This document shows positions 16,610 through 24,625 of a DNA stretch of 64,000 nucleotides, piece by piece; positions within the stretch are counted from its first letter, which is position 1; every line of letters starts with the position of its first letter. The notes under the pieces are model-generated. The model had not been told where the DNA came from. It made no database searches and saw only the letters and a list, made by a program, of their open reading frames with translations. Source of the stretch: Chryseobacterium ginsenosidimutans (GTDB lineage: Bacteria > Bacteroidota > Bacteroidia > Flavobacteriales > Weeksellaceae); NCBI RefSeq assembly GCF_030823405.1, contig NZ_JAUSXC010000001.1, positions 558,001-622,000 on the forward strand. The letters are read 5' to 3'. The position numbers were made by a program, and so were the translations under genes.

Positions 16610-16925
16610 TAAAATCAAAAAAAATACTTCCTATTGTAGCAGAGGATTAGAAACTTCAGGAAACAAGACAAAGTATTAAAATTCAGTATGTATCATTTAC
16701 AATTTTTTTTCTTTAATTTTAGATTCCTGTAACAATTAATTATCAACTTATTGACAGGAATGTAGAGTCGCAAATTTCTATTCTATTCTATATAAAATCA
16801 AAAACAAAACCTCTATTTATTACAGTAGAGGTTTTTTAGCATATTCATTTTTAACATTTTTATGTATTTTATAGATATTCTTGTTACATTTAATTGTAAA
16901 ATAATTATCTTTACAAAAAATAATT
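16610..16925. other. 316-bp gap between cargo operon and integration module
   Basis: Contains the terminator at 16806-16835 and, before 16926, an AT-rich region with a weak -7-like TATCTTTA. No open frame worth calling. Confidence 0.5.
16806..16835 (+). terminator. terminator of the cargo operon
   Basis: AAAACCTCTA (16806-16815), 10-base loop, TAGAGGTTTT (16826-16835) and then TT. An A-rich flank on the other side makes it potentially bidirectional. Confidence 0.75.
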
Positions 16926-17729
16926 ATGGGTTTAGATATAGAAAGAGCTAACCAATGGCAAGATAAACTTATTGATCAAGCTGTAAAGGAAATTTATGGA
17001 AATCTACCTTTACAAATGATTAATTTCTTAAGTAATAATGTGTTAAACCACTGTTTACATGAAAATAAAACAGGGATAAAAGCTGAGCATCCTGCTAGAA
17101 TTGTAAATAGCTGGCTCTCACAAGATGTCATAAAAATTGATGAAGGTGATAAGGGTAAAATACGCCGGTTTGATAGACTAGAAAATATCTGGTTAAATAT
17201 TGTATTCGACACCCGTAAATTCGGTATTCCAATAGATGAACTTAAATACACGAGAAAAAAATTGTTAGAGTCAAAAGTTAAAAACTTTTCTCTTTTTAAA
17301 CTTGGTGTAATACAGACAATATTCTCAGTGCCACAAATCTTGGTTTTCCCCACTATAGGAAAAGGTAATTTACTTTCACTTGAAGCATATACCAAATGGT
17401 TCTCTACTGGAAGGTTTCCCGCACATGCAGCATTTGGTCTGGAAGATTATATTTCCATCGAATACCCAAATAATGCACTTTCTAGCAACTTTAAAATATC
17501 CAAACCTTTAGAAGATAAAAATAAAATGCTCCTTTTGTATTTTCTAAAAACAGGAGATTTTAAATACATTAAAATGCATCTAAAAGAGGGTGACATTCGA
17601 GGAGTTGAAAATCCAACTGCTATTTTGGATAATAAAGATATTATGAAAGCTCTTTCCAACTGGACTTTTCAAAAGATTGAAATAATAATAGATGAAGATG
17701 TAGAAACAACTATAAATCTTCAACCATGA
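16926..17729 (+). CDS. MerR-like HTH protein heading the integration operon
   Basis: 267 residues. Residues about 50-115 resemble a MerR-type winged helix: HPARIVNSWLSQDVIKIDEGDKGKIRRFDRLENIWLNIVFDTRKFGIPIDELKYTRKKLL, with the recognition segment, the R-R-F-(D/T)-x-x-(D/E) wing and the spaced helix. The C-terminal 150 residues are unrecognised. It overlaps the 55-residue gene by ATGA, and that one overlaps the recombinase, so the three are one operon. It probably regulates or directs recombination; a directionality factor is one option. It may autoregulate, but no clear palindrome was seen. Confidence 0.6.
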   Translation: MGLDIERANQWQDKLIDQAVKEIYGNLPLQMINFLSNNVLNHCLHENKTGIKAEHPARIVNSWLSQDVIKIDEGDKGKIRRFDRLENIWLNIVFDTRKFGIPIDELKYTRKKLLESKVKNFSLFKLGVIQTIFSVPQILVFPTIGKGNLLSLEAYTKWFSTGRFPAHAAFGLEDYISIEYPNNALSSNFKISKPLEDKNKMLLLYFLKTGDFKYIKMHLKEGDIRGVENPTAILDNKDIMKALSNWTFQKIEIIIDEDVETTINLQP

Positions 17730-17893
17730 TAACAAAAGAAAAAGCTAGAAAAATTCTAAAAAATAATGATGAAGATTTTTCAAATGAAGAGATTGAAAAG
17801 ATACTAGAAGAATTATATAGACAGGCAAAAATAACTGTGAATGAGTTTCAAAAGTTAACCCCAGATAAGACAAGTAAGGATGGAGAAAAGTAA
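17726..17893 (+). CDS. 55-residue small protein between regulator and recombinase
   Basis: Starts MITKEKARKILKNNDEDFSN and ends KTSKDGEK. Highly charged, with a predicted amphipathic helix in the middle (EEIEKILEELYRQAKITVNE). It overlaps the regulator stop as ATGA and the recombinase start by 14 bases, strong evidence that it is translated. No cysteine or membrane segment. It could be a recombinase cofactor, but no homology is recognised. Confidence 0.7.
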   Translation: MITKEKARKILKNNDEDFSNEEIEKILEELYRQAKITVNEFQKLTPDKTSKDGEK

Positions 17894-19574
17894 ATATAGA
17901 AAAGCAATAGGATATCTGCGAGTAAGTTCTACAAGCCAGGAGGATGGAACCTCACTTGACACACAACTTGAAAGTATTAAATCATTTTGCTTAAGCAATC
18001 AAATTGTTCTAATAGATACATATGTTGAGGTGTATTCAGGTAAAAATTTTGACAGACCTGAGTTTAAAAAAGCACTAGGTTTCTTGAAAACCAATATAGG
18101 TGAGATAGATTTGTTTTTAACAAAAAAGATTGATAGGTTCACTCGAGAGGTTAGAGCTGGTGTTATAGCCATTGAAGACATAAAAAGATTAGGAGTAGAA
18201 GTAAACTTTGTAGATGAATGGATACCTGATATCGATTCTGCTTCTGGTCAAATGTTATTCAATCTAAAATCAACATTTGCTCAATATGAACGGGATATGA
18301 TCAATGAGCGCACAAGAACCGGGGAAAGAGCAGCAATGCGATCTGGAAGATACATTAAAACACCTCCTAGCGGATATAAATTCCAGAAGCTTGCAGATGG
18401 TAAAAAATATTTAGTTCCAAATGATAAGGCTCCTCTAATCAAAAATCTTTTTCAAGATTATGTTAGTGGTATATATTCTCAGCAGGAGTTAGTTAATATG
18501 TATCGATTAAAAGGACTCAGTATTTCTAAAACATCAATTAGTCTTCTTTTAAGCAATATTTTATACACTGGATATATTGACCTAGAAAAACATAATATAA
18601 GCCCGTTTCAAACCATTAAAGGTCTGCATGATCCTATAATCTCAGAAGATATATTTAATAAAGCACAAGACATCAAGAATGGAAGAAACAGAATGATTAA
18701 AAAAATTCGACCTAAAAATCCAGACTTCCCCTTAAGTGGGTTCTTATTATGCTCTAGTTGCGGAAGCAAAATGTATGGAAGCAAAAGCAATAATGGAAAG
18801 AGTAAAAAAACTATTAGAGAATATTCATATTACCGTTGTTCAGAAAATTGCGGTGAGAGATACGACCCAAGTGATATTCACAGAGAATTACAGCGAAGCT
18901 TGTCAACAGTAAAGCCATCGACAGGTATAATGAAACTATTTGAAGAAGTATTATTAGACGTTTATCAAGATACTGTAAAACAAAACGGCGATCTTATTGA
19001 AAAAATAGAAAAAAACATAATTAAACTTGAAAGTGAGCAATTAAAATTGGTCACTGGTTATATTAATGGTGATGTGGAAGTAGTACATTACAAAAAACTT
19101 TTGGAAATGAAAAATTCAGAAATAAATGAGTTGACGTTGCAGAAAAGCCAATATAATAATCAAAAAGAAGATATAAATAAATATATATCCTTTGGTTTAA
19201 CTGTCTTAACAAATCTTGATAAATTCTACATTGAAGCTTCTATAGAAGTGAAAATACAATTGTTGGGTTCGTACTTCACAGAGAAATTGATTTTTGAAAA
19301 AAATAAATTCCGAACCCTGCCTTTTAATGAAGTGATCAATCTATTATGCAGATATAGTAAGGATTTCCAGAGGTTAAAAAAACAAACGGGAGATAGTTTT
19401 TCAACTAACTCCCGTTTAGTACCCCAGACGGGACTTGAACCCGTACGTCCTTGCGGACACAGGATTTTAAGTCCTGCGTGTCTACCAGTTCCACCACCAG
19501 GGCATGGAGTGGAGCGAAAAACGGGATTCGAACCCGCGACCCCAACCTTGGCAAGGTTGTGCTCTACCAGCTGA
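17880..19574 (+). CDS. large serine recombinase (integrase) with a tRNA-derived tail
   Basis: Integrated-form product is 564 residues. Domains: resolvase catalytic domain (about 8-160) with GYLRVSSTSQ, KKIDRFTRE and YERDMINERTRTGERAAM; recombinase DNA-binding domain (about 165-285) with PPSGYKF and LLSNILYTG; zinc ribbon with CSSCGS and YRCSENCGE (about 290-330); coiled coil (about 370-440). Residues from about 515 on (PQTGLEPVRP onward) are antisense tRNA-Leu and tRNA-Gly and cannot be native. The native tail is encoded at 4316-4443 and would be joined in the circle, giving 556 residues. Integrates the element at tRNA-Leu(UAA). Confidence 0.92.
   Translation: MEKSKYRKAIGYLRVSSTSQEDGTSLDTQLESIKSFCLSNQIVLIDTYVEVYSGKNFDRPEFKKALGFLKTNIGEIDLFLTKKIDRFTREVRAGVIAIEDIKRLGVEVNFVDEWIPDIDSASGQMLFNLKSTFAQYERDMINERTRTGERAAMRSGRYIKTPPSGYKFQKLADGKKYLVPNDKAPLIKNLFQDYVSGIYSQQELVNMYRLKGLSISKTSISLLLSNILYTGYIDLEKHNISPFQTIKGLHDPIISEDIFNKAQDIKNGRNRMIKKIRPKNPDFPLSGFLLCSSCGSKMYGSKSNNGKSKKTIREYSYYRCSENCGERYDPSDIHRELQRSLSTVKPSTGIMKLFEEVLLDVYQDTVKQNGDLIEKIEKNIIKLESEQLKLVTGYINGDVEVVHYKKLLEMKNSEINELTLQKSQYNNQKEDINKYISFGLTVLTNLDKFYIEASIEVKIQLLGSYFTEKLIFEKNKFRTLPFNEVINLLCRYSKDFQRLKKQTGDSFSTNSRLVPQTGLEPVRPCGHRILSPACLPVPPPGHGVERKTGFEPATPTLARLCSTS
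19376..19417 (-). terminator. element-supplied replacement terminator for the tRNA operon
   Basis: 9-bp outer stem (19384-19392 with 19409-19417), one mismatch, 5-bp inner stem (19394-19398 with 19403-19407), 4-base loop; minus-strand T-run GTTTTTTT (19376-19383). Same 9-1-5 architecture as the host terminator at 4271-4310, yet it lies inside the recombinase coding sequence. Confidence 0.82.
19415..19422 (+). other. right attachment-site core (attR)
   Basis: TTTAGTAC, second copy of the left core. Its last three bases are the 3' end of tRNA-Leu(UAA) read in antisense, so integration keeps the tRNA complete. Confidence 0.75.
19420..19503 (-). tRNA. tRNA-Leu(UAA), integration target
   Basis: Minus-strand cloverleaf of 84 bases with a long variable arm. 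Acceptor GCCCTGG pairs with CTGGGGT (three wobble pairs), the anticodon loop is CTTAAAA giving UAA, and the T arm is ACGGG/CCCGT around TTCAAGT. CCA is not encoded. Its 3' end is the element's insertion point. Confidence 0.95.
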
Positions 19575-19585
19575 GCTATTTTCGC
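19513..19585 (-). tRNA. tRNA-Gly(GCC)
   Basis: 73 bases before an apparently encoded CCA (19510-19512). Acceptor GCGAAAA pairs with TTTTCGC, anticodon loop TTGCCAA gives GCC, and the T loop is TTCGAAT. Co-transcribed with the two leucine tRNAs. Confidence 0.95.
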
Positions 19586-19591
19586 ATACTG

Positions 19592-19673
19592 TGCGGATGA
19601 AGGGACTCGAACCCCCACGCCTCTCGGCACCAGATCCTAAGTCTGGCGTGGCTACCAATTACACCACATCCGC
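19592..19673 (-). tRNA. tRNA-Leu(UAG)
   Basis: 82 bases with a variable arm. Acceptor GCGGATG pairs with CATCCGC, anticodon stem CCAGA/TCTGG with loop CTTAGGA giving UAG, T loop TTCGAGT. First gene of the tRNA operon. Confidence 0.95.
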
Positions 19674-19725
19674 GTTGTTTATTCTGAACTCGTATTTTAA
19701 AGAACTCGTTTCGTTTTCAGTGGTG

Positions 19726-19756
19726 CAAAGATAGGATATTTTCTTTTACCTCCAAA
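19726..19756 (-). promoter_or_regulatory. promoter of the tRNA operon
   Basis: Minus strand: TTTG (19753-19756), exactly 19 bases, TATCTTTG (19726-19733). A perfect Bacteroidota promoter 53 bases before tRNA-Leu(UAG). Confidence 0.8.
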
Positions 19757-19853
19757 CTTTTCAAGAAAAAAAATTAAAATTTTTACATTTTTTTTCTCTC
19801 GTAGCCTTTATTACGATTGATTTTATTACTTTTACAATGTTAATAATTACGAT

Positions 19854-20231
19854 ATGGAATTACAAGGAACGGTAAAGAAAATATTTGATGCTCAGACATT
19901 TGCGAGCGGTTTCCAAAAGAGAGAAATGGTTATTTTAACTCAGGAACAATACCCACAACCCATAAACATAGAATTTTTGTCTGATAAGATCGGTTTATTA
20001 GATAATTTGAAAGAAGGAGAAAATGTAAAGGTGGGAATCAATATCAGAGGAAGAGAATGGGTTTCTCCTCAGGGTGAAACAAAATACTTCAACTCTATTA
20101 CAGGATGGAGAGTAGAGAAAGTTTTAGACAACGGTTCAGAACCTACACAGGCTGCACCTTCTCAATCCGCATCTTCAGTTTCAAATGAGAATCCTTTTGC
20201 GGGAGACGATGACGATGATTTACCTTTTTAA
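19854..20231 (+). CDS. DUF3127 domain protein with SSB-like acidic tail
   Basis: 125 residues. The first 90 (MELQGTVKKIFDAQTFASGF, then REMVILTQEQYPQPINIEF and VGINIRGREWVSPQGETKYFN) match the DUF3127 OB-fold-like domain common in Bacteroidota. A serine- and glutamine-rich linker leads to a terminal DDDDDLPF, which resembles the acidic C-terminal peptide of single-stranded DNA-binding protein (usually DDDIPF). This suggests it recruits the same SSB partners; that is inference. It is a lone gene behind the divergent tRNA operon. Confidence 0.8.
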   Translation: MELQGTVKKIFDAQTFASGFQKREMVILTQEQYPQPINIEFLSDKIGLLDNLKEGENVKVGINIRGREWVSPQGETKYFNSITGWRVEKVLDNGSEPTQAAPSQSASSVSNENPFAGDDDDDLPF

Positions 20232-20292
20232 TTGAAAGATAATACTGAAAATATTAATCCTGCTTTTTAAGTGGGATTTTTTTTCCTAAAAA

Positions 20293-20943
20293 ATGGTTCG
20301 ATTAGACGAAAACGAGATTTCATTTCCCGATCCTGCGCTTTATGACAGTCACGAAGGCGTTATTGCATTCGGTGGCGATTTATCAATAGAGAGGATTTGG
20401 TTTGCTTATCAATTAGGTATTTTTCCCTGGTATAATCCCGGGGAAGAAATTCTTTGGTGGTGTCCCGATCCCCGATTTGTATTGTTTCCGAATGAATTAA
20501 AGGTTTCAAAATCGATGAGAAAAATCTTAAATCGAGAAGTTTTTACATTTTCAGAGAATCAAAATTTCAAAGAGGTTATTAAAAACTGTCAGCAGACAAG
20601 CAGAAATGGGCAAACCGGAACCTGGCTTTCTGATGAACTAATGAATTCTTTTATAAAACTTCATGAACATGGTTTCGCAAAAAGCATTGAAGTCTGGCAA
20701 GATGAAGAATTGGTCGGTGGATTTTACGGACTTCAGATAGGAAATGTTTTCTGTGGCGAAAGTATGTTTGCGAAAGTGAGCAACGCTTCAAAAGCAGGAT
20801 TTATAAATTTTATTGAAAGCCACAAAGACAGCTTAGAATTAATTGACTGTCAATCTCATACAGAACATTTAGAAAGTCTCGGTGCAAAGATGATTTCTAA
20901 AAAAGAATTTTTAAAAATTTTATACAAAAATAATGAACGCTGA
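20293..20943 (+). CDS. aat: leucyl/phenylalanyl-tRNA-protein transferase
   Basis: 216 residues matching Aat: FPDPALYDSHEGVIAFGGDLSIERI, then YQLGIFPWYNPGEEILWWCPDPRFVL, NGQTGTWLS, ELVGGFYGLQIGNVFCGESMFA and FINFIESH. It adds Leu or Phe to proteins with N-terminal Arg or Lys, making them ClpAP/ClpS substrates. Its last 11 bases overlap the DMT transporter gene. The start ATG at 20293 fits the family N-terminus. Confidence 0.96.
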   Translation: MVRLDENEISFPDPALYDSHEGVIAFGGDLSIERIWFAYQLGIFPWYNPGEEILWWCPDPRFVLFPNELKVSKSMRKILNREVFTFSENQNFKEVIKNCQQTSRNGQTGTWLSDELMNSFIKLHEHGFAKSIEVWQDEELVGGFYGLQIGNVFCGESMFAKVSNASKAGFINFIESHKDSLELIDCQSHTEHLESLGAKMISKKEFLKILYKNNER

Positions 20944-21823
20944 TAAAGAAAAATGGATTCTTCTGGTTGTATTAAGTCTCATTTGGGGATCATCTTTTAT
21001 TTTAATTAAAAAATCTTTAGAACATTTTACTCCTTATCAAGTCGGAGCATTAAGGGTTCTGATTGCCGGAATTATTTTAATGCCAATTGCCATTTCAAAG
21101 TATAAACTCTTTCCTAAAAAGAATTTAAAATGGTTGCTTTTGGCAGCTTTTACAGGAAATTTCATTCCAATGTTCTTATTTCCGATTGCGGAAACAGAAG
21201 TAAGCAGCAGTATTGCAGGAATTATCAACTCCATGATGCCGATTTTTGTGATTATCGTTGGCACGCTGATTTGGAAGTTTGAAACCACAAAACAGCAGAT
21301 TGTAGGAACATTAATAAGCTTTACGGGAGTTTGCTTGCTGGCTTTCGGAGGAGATGGCGAAGATGGAAAATTCAAACTGATTCCTATTTTACTGTTGTTA
21401 CTGGCAACATTATGCTACGCAATAAGTACGACAACCGTAAAATCTAAGCTTATGGAAGTTTCTTCTACGGTTTTGTCGGCGTTCGTCTTTTCATTTGTCT
21501 TATTTTTTCCTTCATTAATTGCATTAAGTTTTACAGGTTTTTTTTCAACATTCAGTTGTAATGAAAATAATTTAACCGGATTATTTTTCGTCAGTTTGTT
21601 ATCAATCTTTGGAACCGGATTAGCCATGATGATGAATTATCGTCTTCTGAAAGTGTCTACTCCGCTTTTTGCATCGACAGTAACGTTACTGATGCCGGTT
21701 GTCGCTATTATCTGGGGAATTTTAGATGGTGAAAAATTAGGCTTGTTACAATTTGTAGGAACAGCTATCATCATCGCCGGATTGATCTTTTTAAGAGCTA
21801 AACCCAACGTTATAAAAAAATAA
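20933..21823 (+). CDS. EamA/DMT-family transporter
   Basis: 296 residues with ten hydrophobic segments in two EamA repeats of about 140 residues each: the first opens WILLVVLSLIWGSSFILIKKS, the second LIPILLLLLATLCYAISTTTVK. Ends FLRAKPNVIKK. Substrate cannot be predicted; relatives export metabolites or amino acids. Overlaps aat by 11 bases and is followed by a terminator. Confidence 0.92.
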   Translation: MNADKEKWILLVVLSLIWGSSFILIKKSLEHFTPYQVGALRVLIAGIILMPIAISKYKLFPKKNLKWLLLAAFTGNFIPMFLFPIAETEVSSSIAGIINSMMPIFVIIVGTLIWKFETTKQQIVGTLISFTGVCLLAFGGDGEDGKFKLIPILLLLLATLCYAISTTTVKSKLMEVSSTVLSAFVFSFVLFFPSLIALSFTGFFSTFSCNENNLTGLFFVSLLSIFGTGLAMMMNYRLLKVSTPLFASTVTLLMPVVAIIWGILDGEKLGLLQFVGTAIIIAGLIFLRAKPNVIKK

Positions 21824-21852
21824 AATCCTGCATTTCTACAGGATTCTTTTTA
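21824..21852 (+). terminator. terminator after the aat/EamA unit
   Basis: AATCCTG (21824-21830), 8-base loop, CAGGATT (21839-21845) and TCTTTTTATTT. Confidence 0.7.
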
Positions 21853-21859
21853 TTTGAAA

Positions 21860-23239
21860 TTAATTTTTCTTTCTGACTTTAGCCTTAGCTTTCTTCACCT
21901 CATCTTTAATAAAAGGATACTTTTTCTGCATATCCGAAATCAAAGAAGGATCTAAATCCACTGCCTGCAAAAGCGTTTCTTTGCCTTTTTCCTGCTCTTT
22001 AAGATTAAAATAACAGTTGCTTAGCTGATAATACAACTCTGCCCTGTGATGTTCCTTCACCGCTCTGTTCAAAAGAGTAACAGCTTCTTCATATTCACCC
22101 AAAAGCATCAATACTTCCGAATAGGCATACCAGTTATAAAATCTTGTCGGCTCGGCATCAACCAATTTTTTCAGACAAGAGAGGCTTTCCTCAAACTTTC
22201 CTGCATCAATAAATAAAAATGCTAATCTTTTCTGATAATCAAGATTACTATCATTCAGATGAGTGGCTTCTTTTGCAAAATGCAACGCTTCGGTCATTCC
22301 GCCCATTTCTTCATAAAGATAAGACTGTTCCATCATTGCAAGATAAAACTGAGGATCTTCTCTCAACGATTTCTGGAAAAAATTTAACGCTACAATCGAC
22401 TGTTTTAAAGCCTTATGGCAAAGTCCGATTTTATAAAATGTAAACGCTTTTGTATATTCCAACTCAAGCATTTCTTCATAAACCTCAATTGCCTTTTTAT
22501 ATTGACCTAATGCTTCATAACAAGCCGCTTTGTTTGCATAAACCCCAACAGAACTCGAATTGATTGCCAATAAGTAGTCGTAACCTTTTATTGCTTCCTC
22601 ATAATTTTTTCTGTTGAAATAATATTGTCCGTATTCGAACCAAGCCAACTCTGAATAAGCAAATTCATCCAAATACTCATTAAGAAAGGCAATTGCCTCC
22701 TCACTCTTATTCAAATCTGCAAAACAGACCATACAGTTCTCCAAAGAATATTCATCCGTTGGATCTTCTTTAAGGGCATCTTTGTAGTGTTTAAGAGCGT
22801 TAAAAGGATCTCCCAAATTCACATATTCATCCGCAATAAAATTGTGAAGGAAGTTTTCTTCTTCATTCAGTTCCAAAGCTTTTTTGCAGATATCTATAGA
22901 TTTTCTAGGATTTCCTAAATTCGAATAATACTTAGCATAGCAAACCAAAAAGTCGGTGTTCTCCATTGACGAACCTTTTAACTCATTGATGAGCTCTTTT
23001 GCCGTATTATACTCTTCCCATTCCAGAAGAATTTCAAGCTTTTTGATCTTGATATCTAAAGAATTGGGATGAAGCTTCAGACCGTAATTAACCGCTGTAT
23101 CAGCATAATTAAAATCTCCAAGCTCCAAGTAATAAACAATGATGTCTTCCAACTCTTCTGTATCAAAGTAGAATTCATCATTATTTTCCATCATTTCTTC
23201 GAACTTTTTCACAAGTTCATTTCCAAAATACTCTTCCAA
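21860..23239 (-). CDS. tetratricopeptide repeat protein
   Basis: 459 residues built almost entirely of TPR units of about 34 residues, for example NYADTAVNYGLKLHP, ALKHYKDALKEDPTDEY, AIEVYEEMLELEYTKAF, ALNFFQKSLREDPQFY and AVTLLNRAVKEHHRAEL. The N-terminus is acidic with no signal peptide, so it is cytoplasmic; the C-terminus is lysine-rich (KKAKAKVRKKN). TPR stacks serve as protein-binding scaffolds. Common and conserved in Flavobacteriia but without an assigned function. It stands alone on its strand. Confidence 0.85.
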   Translation of the reverse strand: MEEYFGNELVKKFEEMMENNDEFYFDTEELEDIIVYYLELGDFNYADTAVNYGLKLHPNSLDIKIKKLEILLEWEEYNTAKELINELKGSSMENTDFLVCYAKYYSNLGNPRKSIDICKKALELNEEENFLHNFIADEYVNLGDPFNALKHYKDALKEDPTDEYSLENCMVCFADLNKSEEAIAFLNEYLDEFAYSELAWFEYGQYYFNRKNYEEAIKGYDYLLAINSSSVGVYANKAACYEALGQYKKAIEVYEEMLELEYTKAFTFYKIGLCHKALKQSIVALNFFQKSLREDPQFYLAMMEQSYLYEEMGGMTEALHFAKEATHLNDSNLDYQKRLAFLFIDAGKFEESLSCLKKLVDAEPTRFYNWYAYSEVLMLLGEYEEAVTLLNRAVKEHHRAELYYQLSNCYFNLKEQEKGKETLLQAVDLDPSLISDMQKKYPFIKDEVKKAKAKVRKKN

Positions 23240-23448
23240 TACTCGTATCCTTAGTCAGCCAATGTCTGAATATGCTTACAAACCTCGACAAACGTTTTAA
23301 ATTAATATTACTTCTGAAATTTACAATTCAAAATATATGCAAAGTTGCAACTTTTTTTTGACATTTATCTTCGTAAATTTCTATCTTAAAGATAGTGAAA
23401 AGAACATTATAATCAAAATATTGTGGATAAAAAAAAGAAGAGTTATTG

Positions 23449-24420
23449 TTAAATTAACACAATTAATCTTTTACCGTTCGAAATTCCACTTTCCCAAACG
23501 GGTTCAATGTCTTTTAGGTAAACGGTTTCTGTATTAATCTTTAATTTCCCGTTAACTGCTGCCTGAAACATCTCGGGAATAATCTCGGAAAGAAGCAATT
23601 TCATCTCCTCCCGCGTCCAGCTTCCCAAGCCGGAACCGGAAATCTGAATATCTGTTCCGCGCAAAATCTGAGACGATAACTGGATTGTATCACCACTCAT
23701 TCCGCCGACGGAAACCAAACGTGTTTTATGAGAAAAGGTTCCGTCACCCTTTAAAGCCAACAGTAACATCTCCACCGAATGTCCCCAAATATAATCTACA
23801 ATAACATCAATCGGAGTTTCCTGATGAATTGCTTTAATTTTTTGCTTAAAATCTTTGTCACTTATACTCAGAGAAATAACCTCATCTGCTCCCAATTCAA
23901 GCAAAGATTGTAAAGCTTCCTCATTTCTTCCGGTTGCGATCACTTTTTTAGCACCATATAATTTTGCGATCTGAACCGCAACTTTTCCAGTGATTCCAGT
24001 TGCCCCATTGATGAGAACTGTTTCTCCTGCTTTCAAATTTGTTTTGAACTTAAGTCCCATTGCAGAACCCATTACGGCATTTGGCAAAGCTGCCGCAATT
24101 GAGAAATCCAGTTCTTCCGGAATAGGAACGATCATTTTTTTGTCAGCAACTGCTTTTTCGGCAACTGTCCCTTTTTTACTGAAGAAATAAACTTTAGAGC
24201 CATTTTCTAATAAACCGACTCCATCGCTTCCCACAATCGTTGGTTGATGTTCGGTATTTTCTGTTGAATAATGTTTTCCGCTCGCTCTGGCTCTGTCGAG
24301 ATGTTTGATGGAGGCTGCTTTTACGAATATTAAAGCCTCATTGTCATTATTAACAATTGGATCGGGGAAATCTGCATATTGAGGAATTCCCCCTTTTTCA
24401 ACTACTACTGCTGCTTTCAT
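23449..24420 (-). CDS. MDR-family NADPH:quinone oxidoreductase-like protein
   Basis: 323 residues of the medium-chain dehydrogenase/reductase family without the zinc-binding cysteines. N-terminal GroES-like part with VGSDGVGLLENG, then the Rossmann motif GETVLINGATGITGKVAVQIAKLYGAKKVIATGRN (about 130-165) and the acidic DVIVDYIWG. Likely reduces quinones or small enones using NADPH. It lies 205 bases downstream of a Crp/Fnr-family regulator gene on the same strand, and a perfect 14-bp palindrome sits in its promoter. Confidence 0.85.
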   Translation of the reverse strand: MKAAVVVEKGGIPQYADFPDPIVNNDNEALIFVKAASIKHLDRARASGKHYSTENTEHQPTIVGSDGVGLLENGSKVYFFSKKGTVAEKAVADKKMIVPIPEELDFSIAAALPNAVMGSAMGLKFKTNLKAGETVLINGATGITGKVAVQIAKLYGAKKVIATGRNEEALQSLLELGADEVISLSISDKDFKQKIKAIHQETPIDVIVDYIWGHSVEMLLLALKGDGTFSHKTRLVSVGGMSGDTIQLSSQILRGTDIQISGSGLGSWTREEMKLLLSEIIPEMFQAAVNGKLKINTETVYLKDIEPVWESGISNGKRLIVLI

Positions 24421-24438
24421 TTGTTTTAAATTTTAATG

Positions 24439-24483
24439 CAAAATTATTTTGAAAACGCTTCAAAGTGCAATAACATTTGTTAT
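24439..24483 (-). promoter_or_regulatory. promoter and Crp-like palindrome of the MDR gene
   Basis: Minus-strand TAATTTTG (24439-24446) is a -7 element 19 bases before the ATG. A perfect palindrome ATAACA-TT-TGTTAT (24470-24483) covers the -33 region, in size and symmetry suitable for a Crp/Fnr-family dimer. Confidence 0.5.
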
Positions 24484-24625
24484 CAGCTGAGATGGAAGCT
24501 AGAGGATGGAAGCTGAATGGTTTTTTAGTCAATAAAAAAACAAGGACTAATAAATTAAGCCCTTGTTTAAATTTTGTAATTATATGCGGTCGCAAAGAAA
24601 CATCCGGCTCCCACCTTCCATTCTC

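Larger units (their letters stand above)
4308..19422 (+). mobile_element. 15.1-kb serine-recombinase integrative element in tRNA-Leu(UAA)
   Basis: Bounded by TTTAGTAC at 4308-4315 and 19415-19422. The right copy overlaps the last three bases of tRNA-Leu(UAA), and the recombinase gene lies next to the right end, the usual place for an integrase. Contents from left to right: displaced recombinase tail, HTH protein, toxin-antitoxin pair, RarA-C-like protein and partner, small serine recombinase, VanZ-like and DUF4352 proteins, the thyA-methyltransferase-HD-ATPase operon, a MerR-like protein, a 55-residue protein and the large serine recombinase. No conjugation, relaxase or phage structural gene is visible, so it is an integrative element or island that moves with outside help. 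The short core fits serine-recombinase chemistry. Confidence 0.82.

Noticed and set aside
19226..19734. Open frames across the tRNA cluster on both strands (134 and 76 codons)
   Set aside because: They translate tRNA genes and the recombinase antisense strand; peptides such as TGLEPVRP and GFEPATPT are typical tRNA artefacts.
24480..24625. Imperfect repeat pieces (GATGGAAGCTAGAGGATGGAAG and CTTCCATTCTC)
   Set aside because: They resemble degraded repeats but the arms are short and unequal; not enough to call an element.
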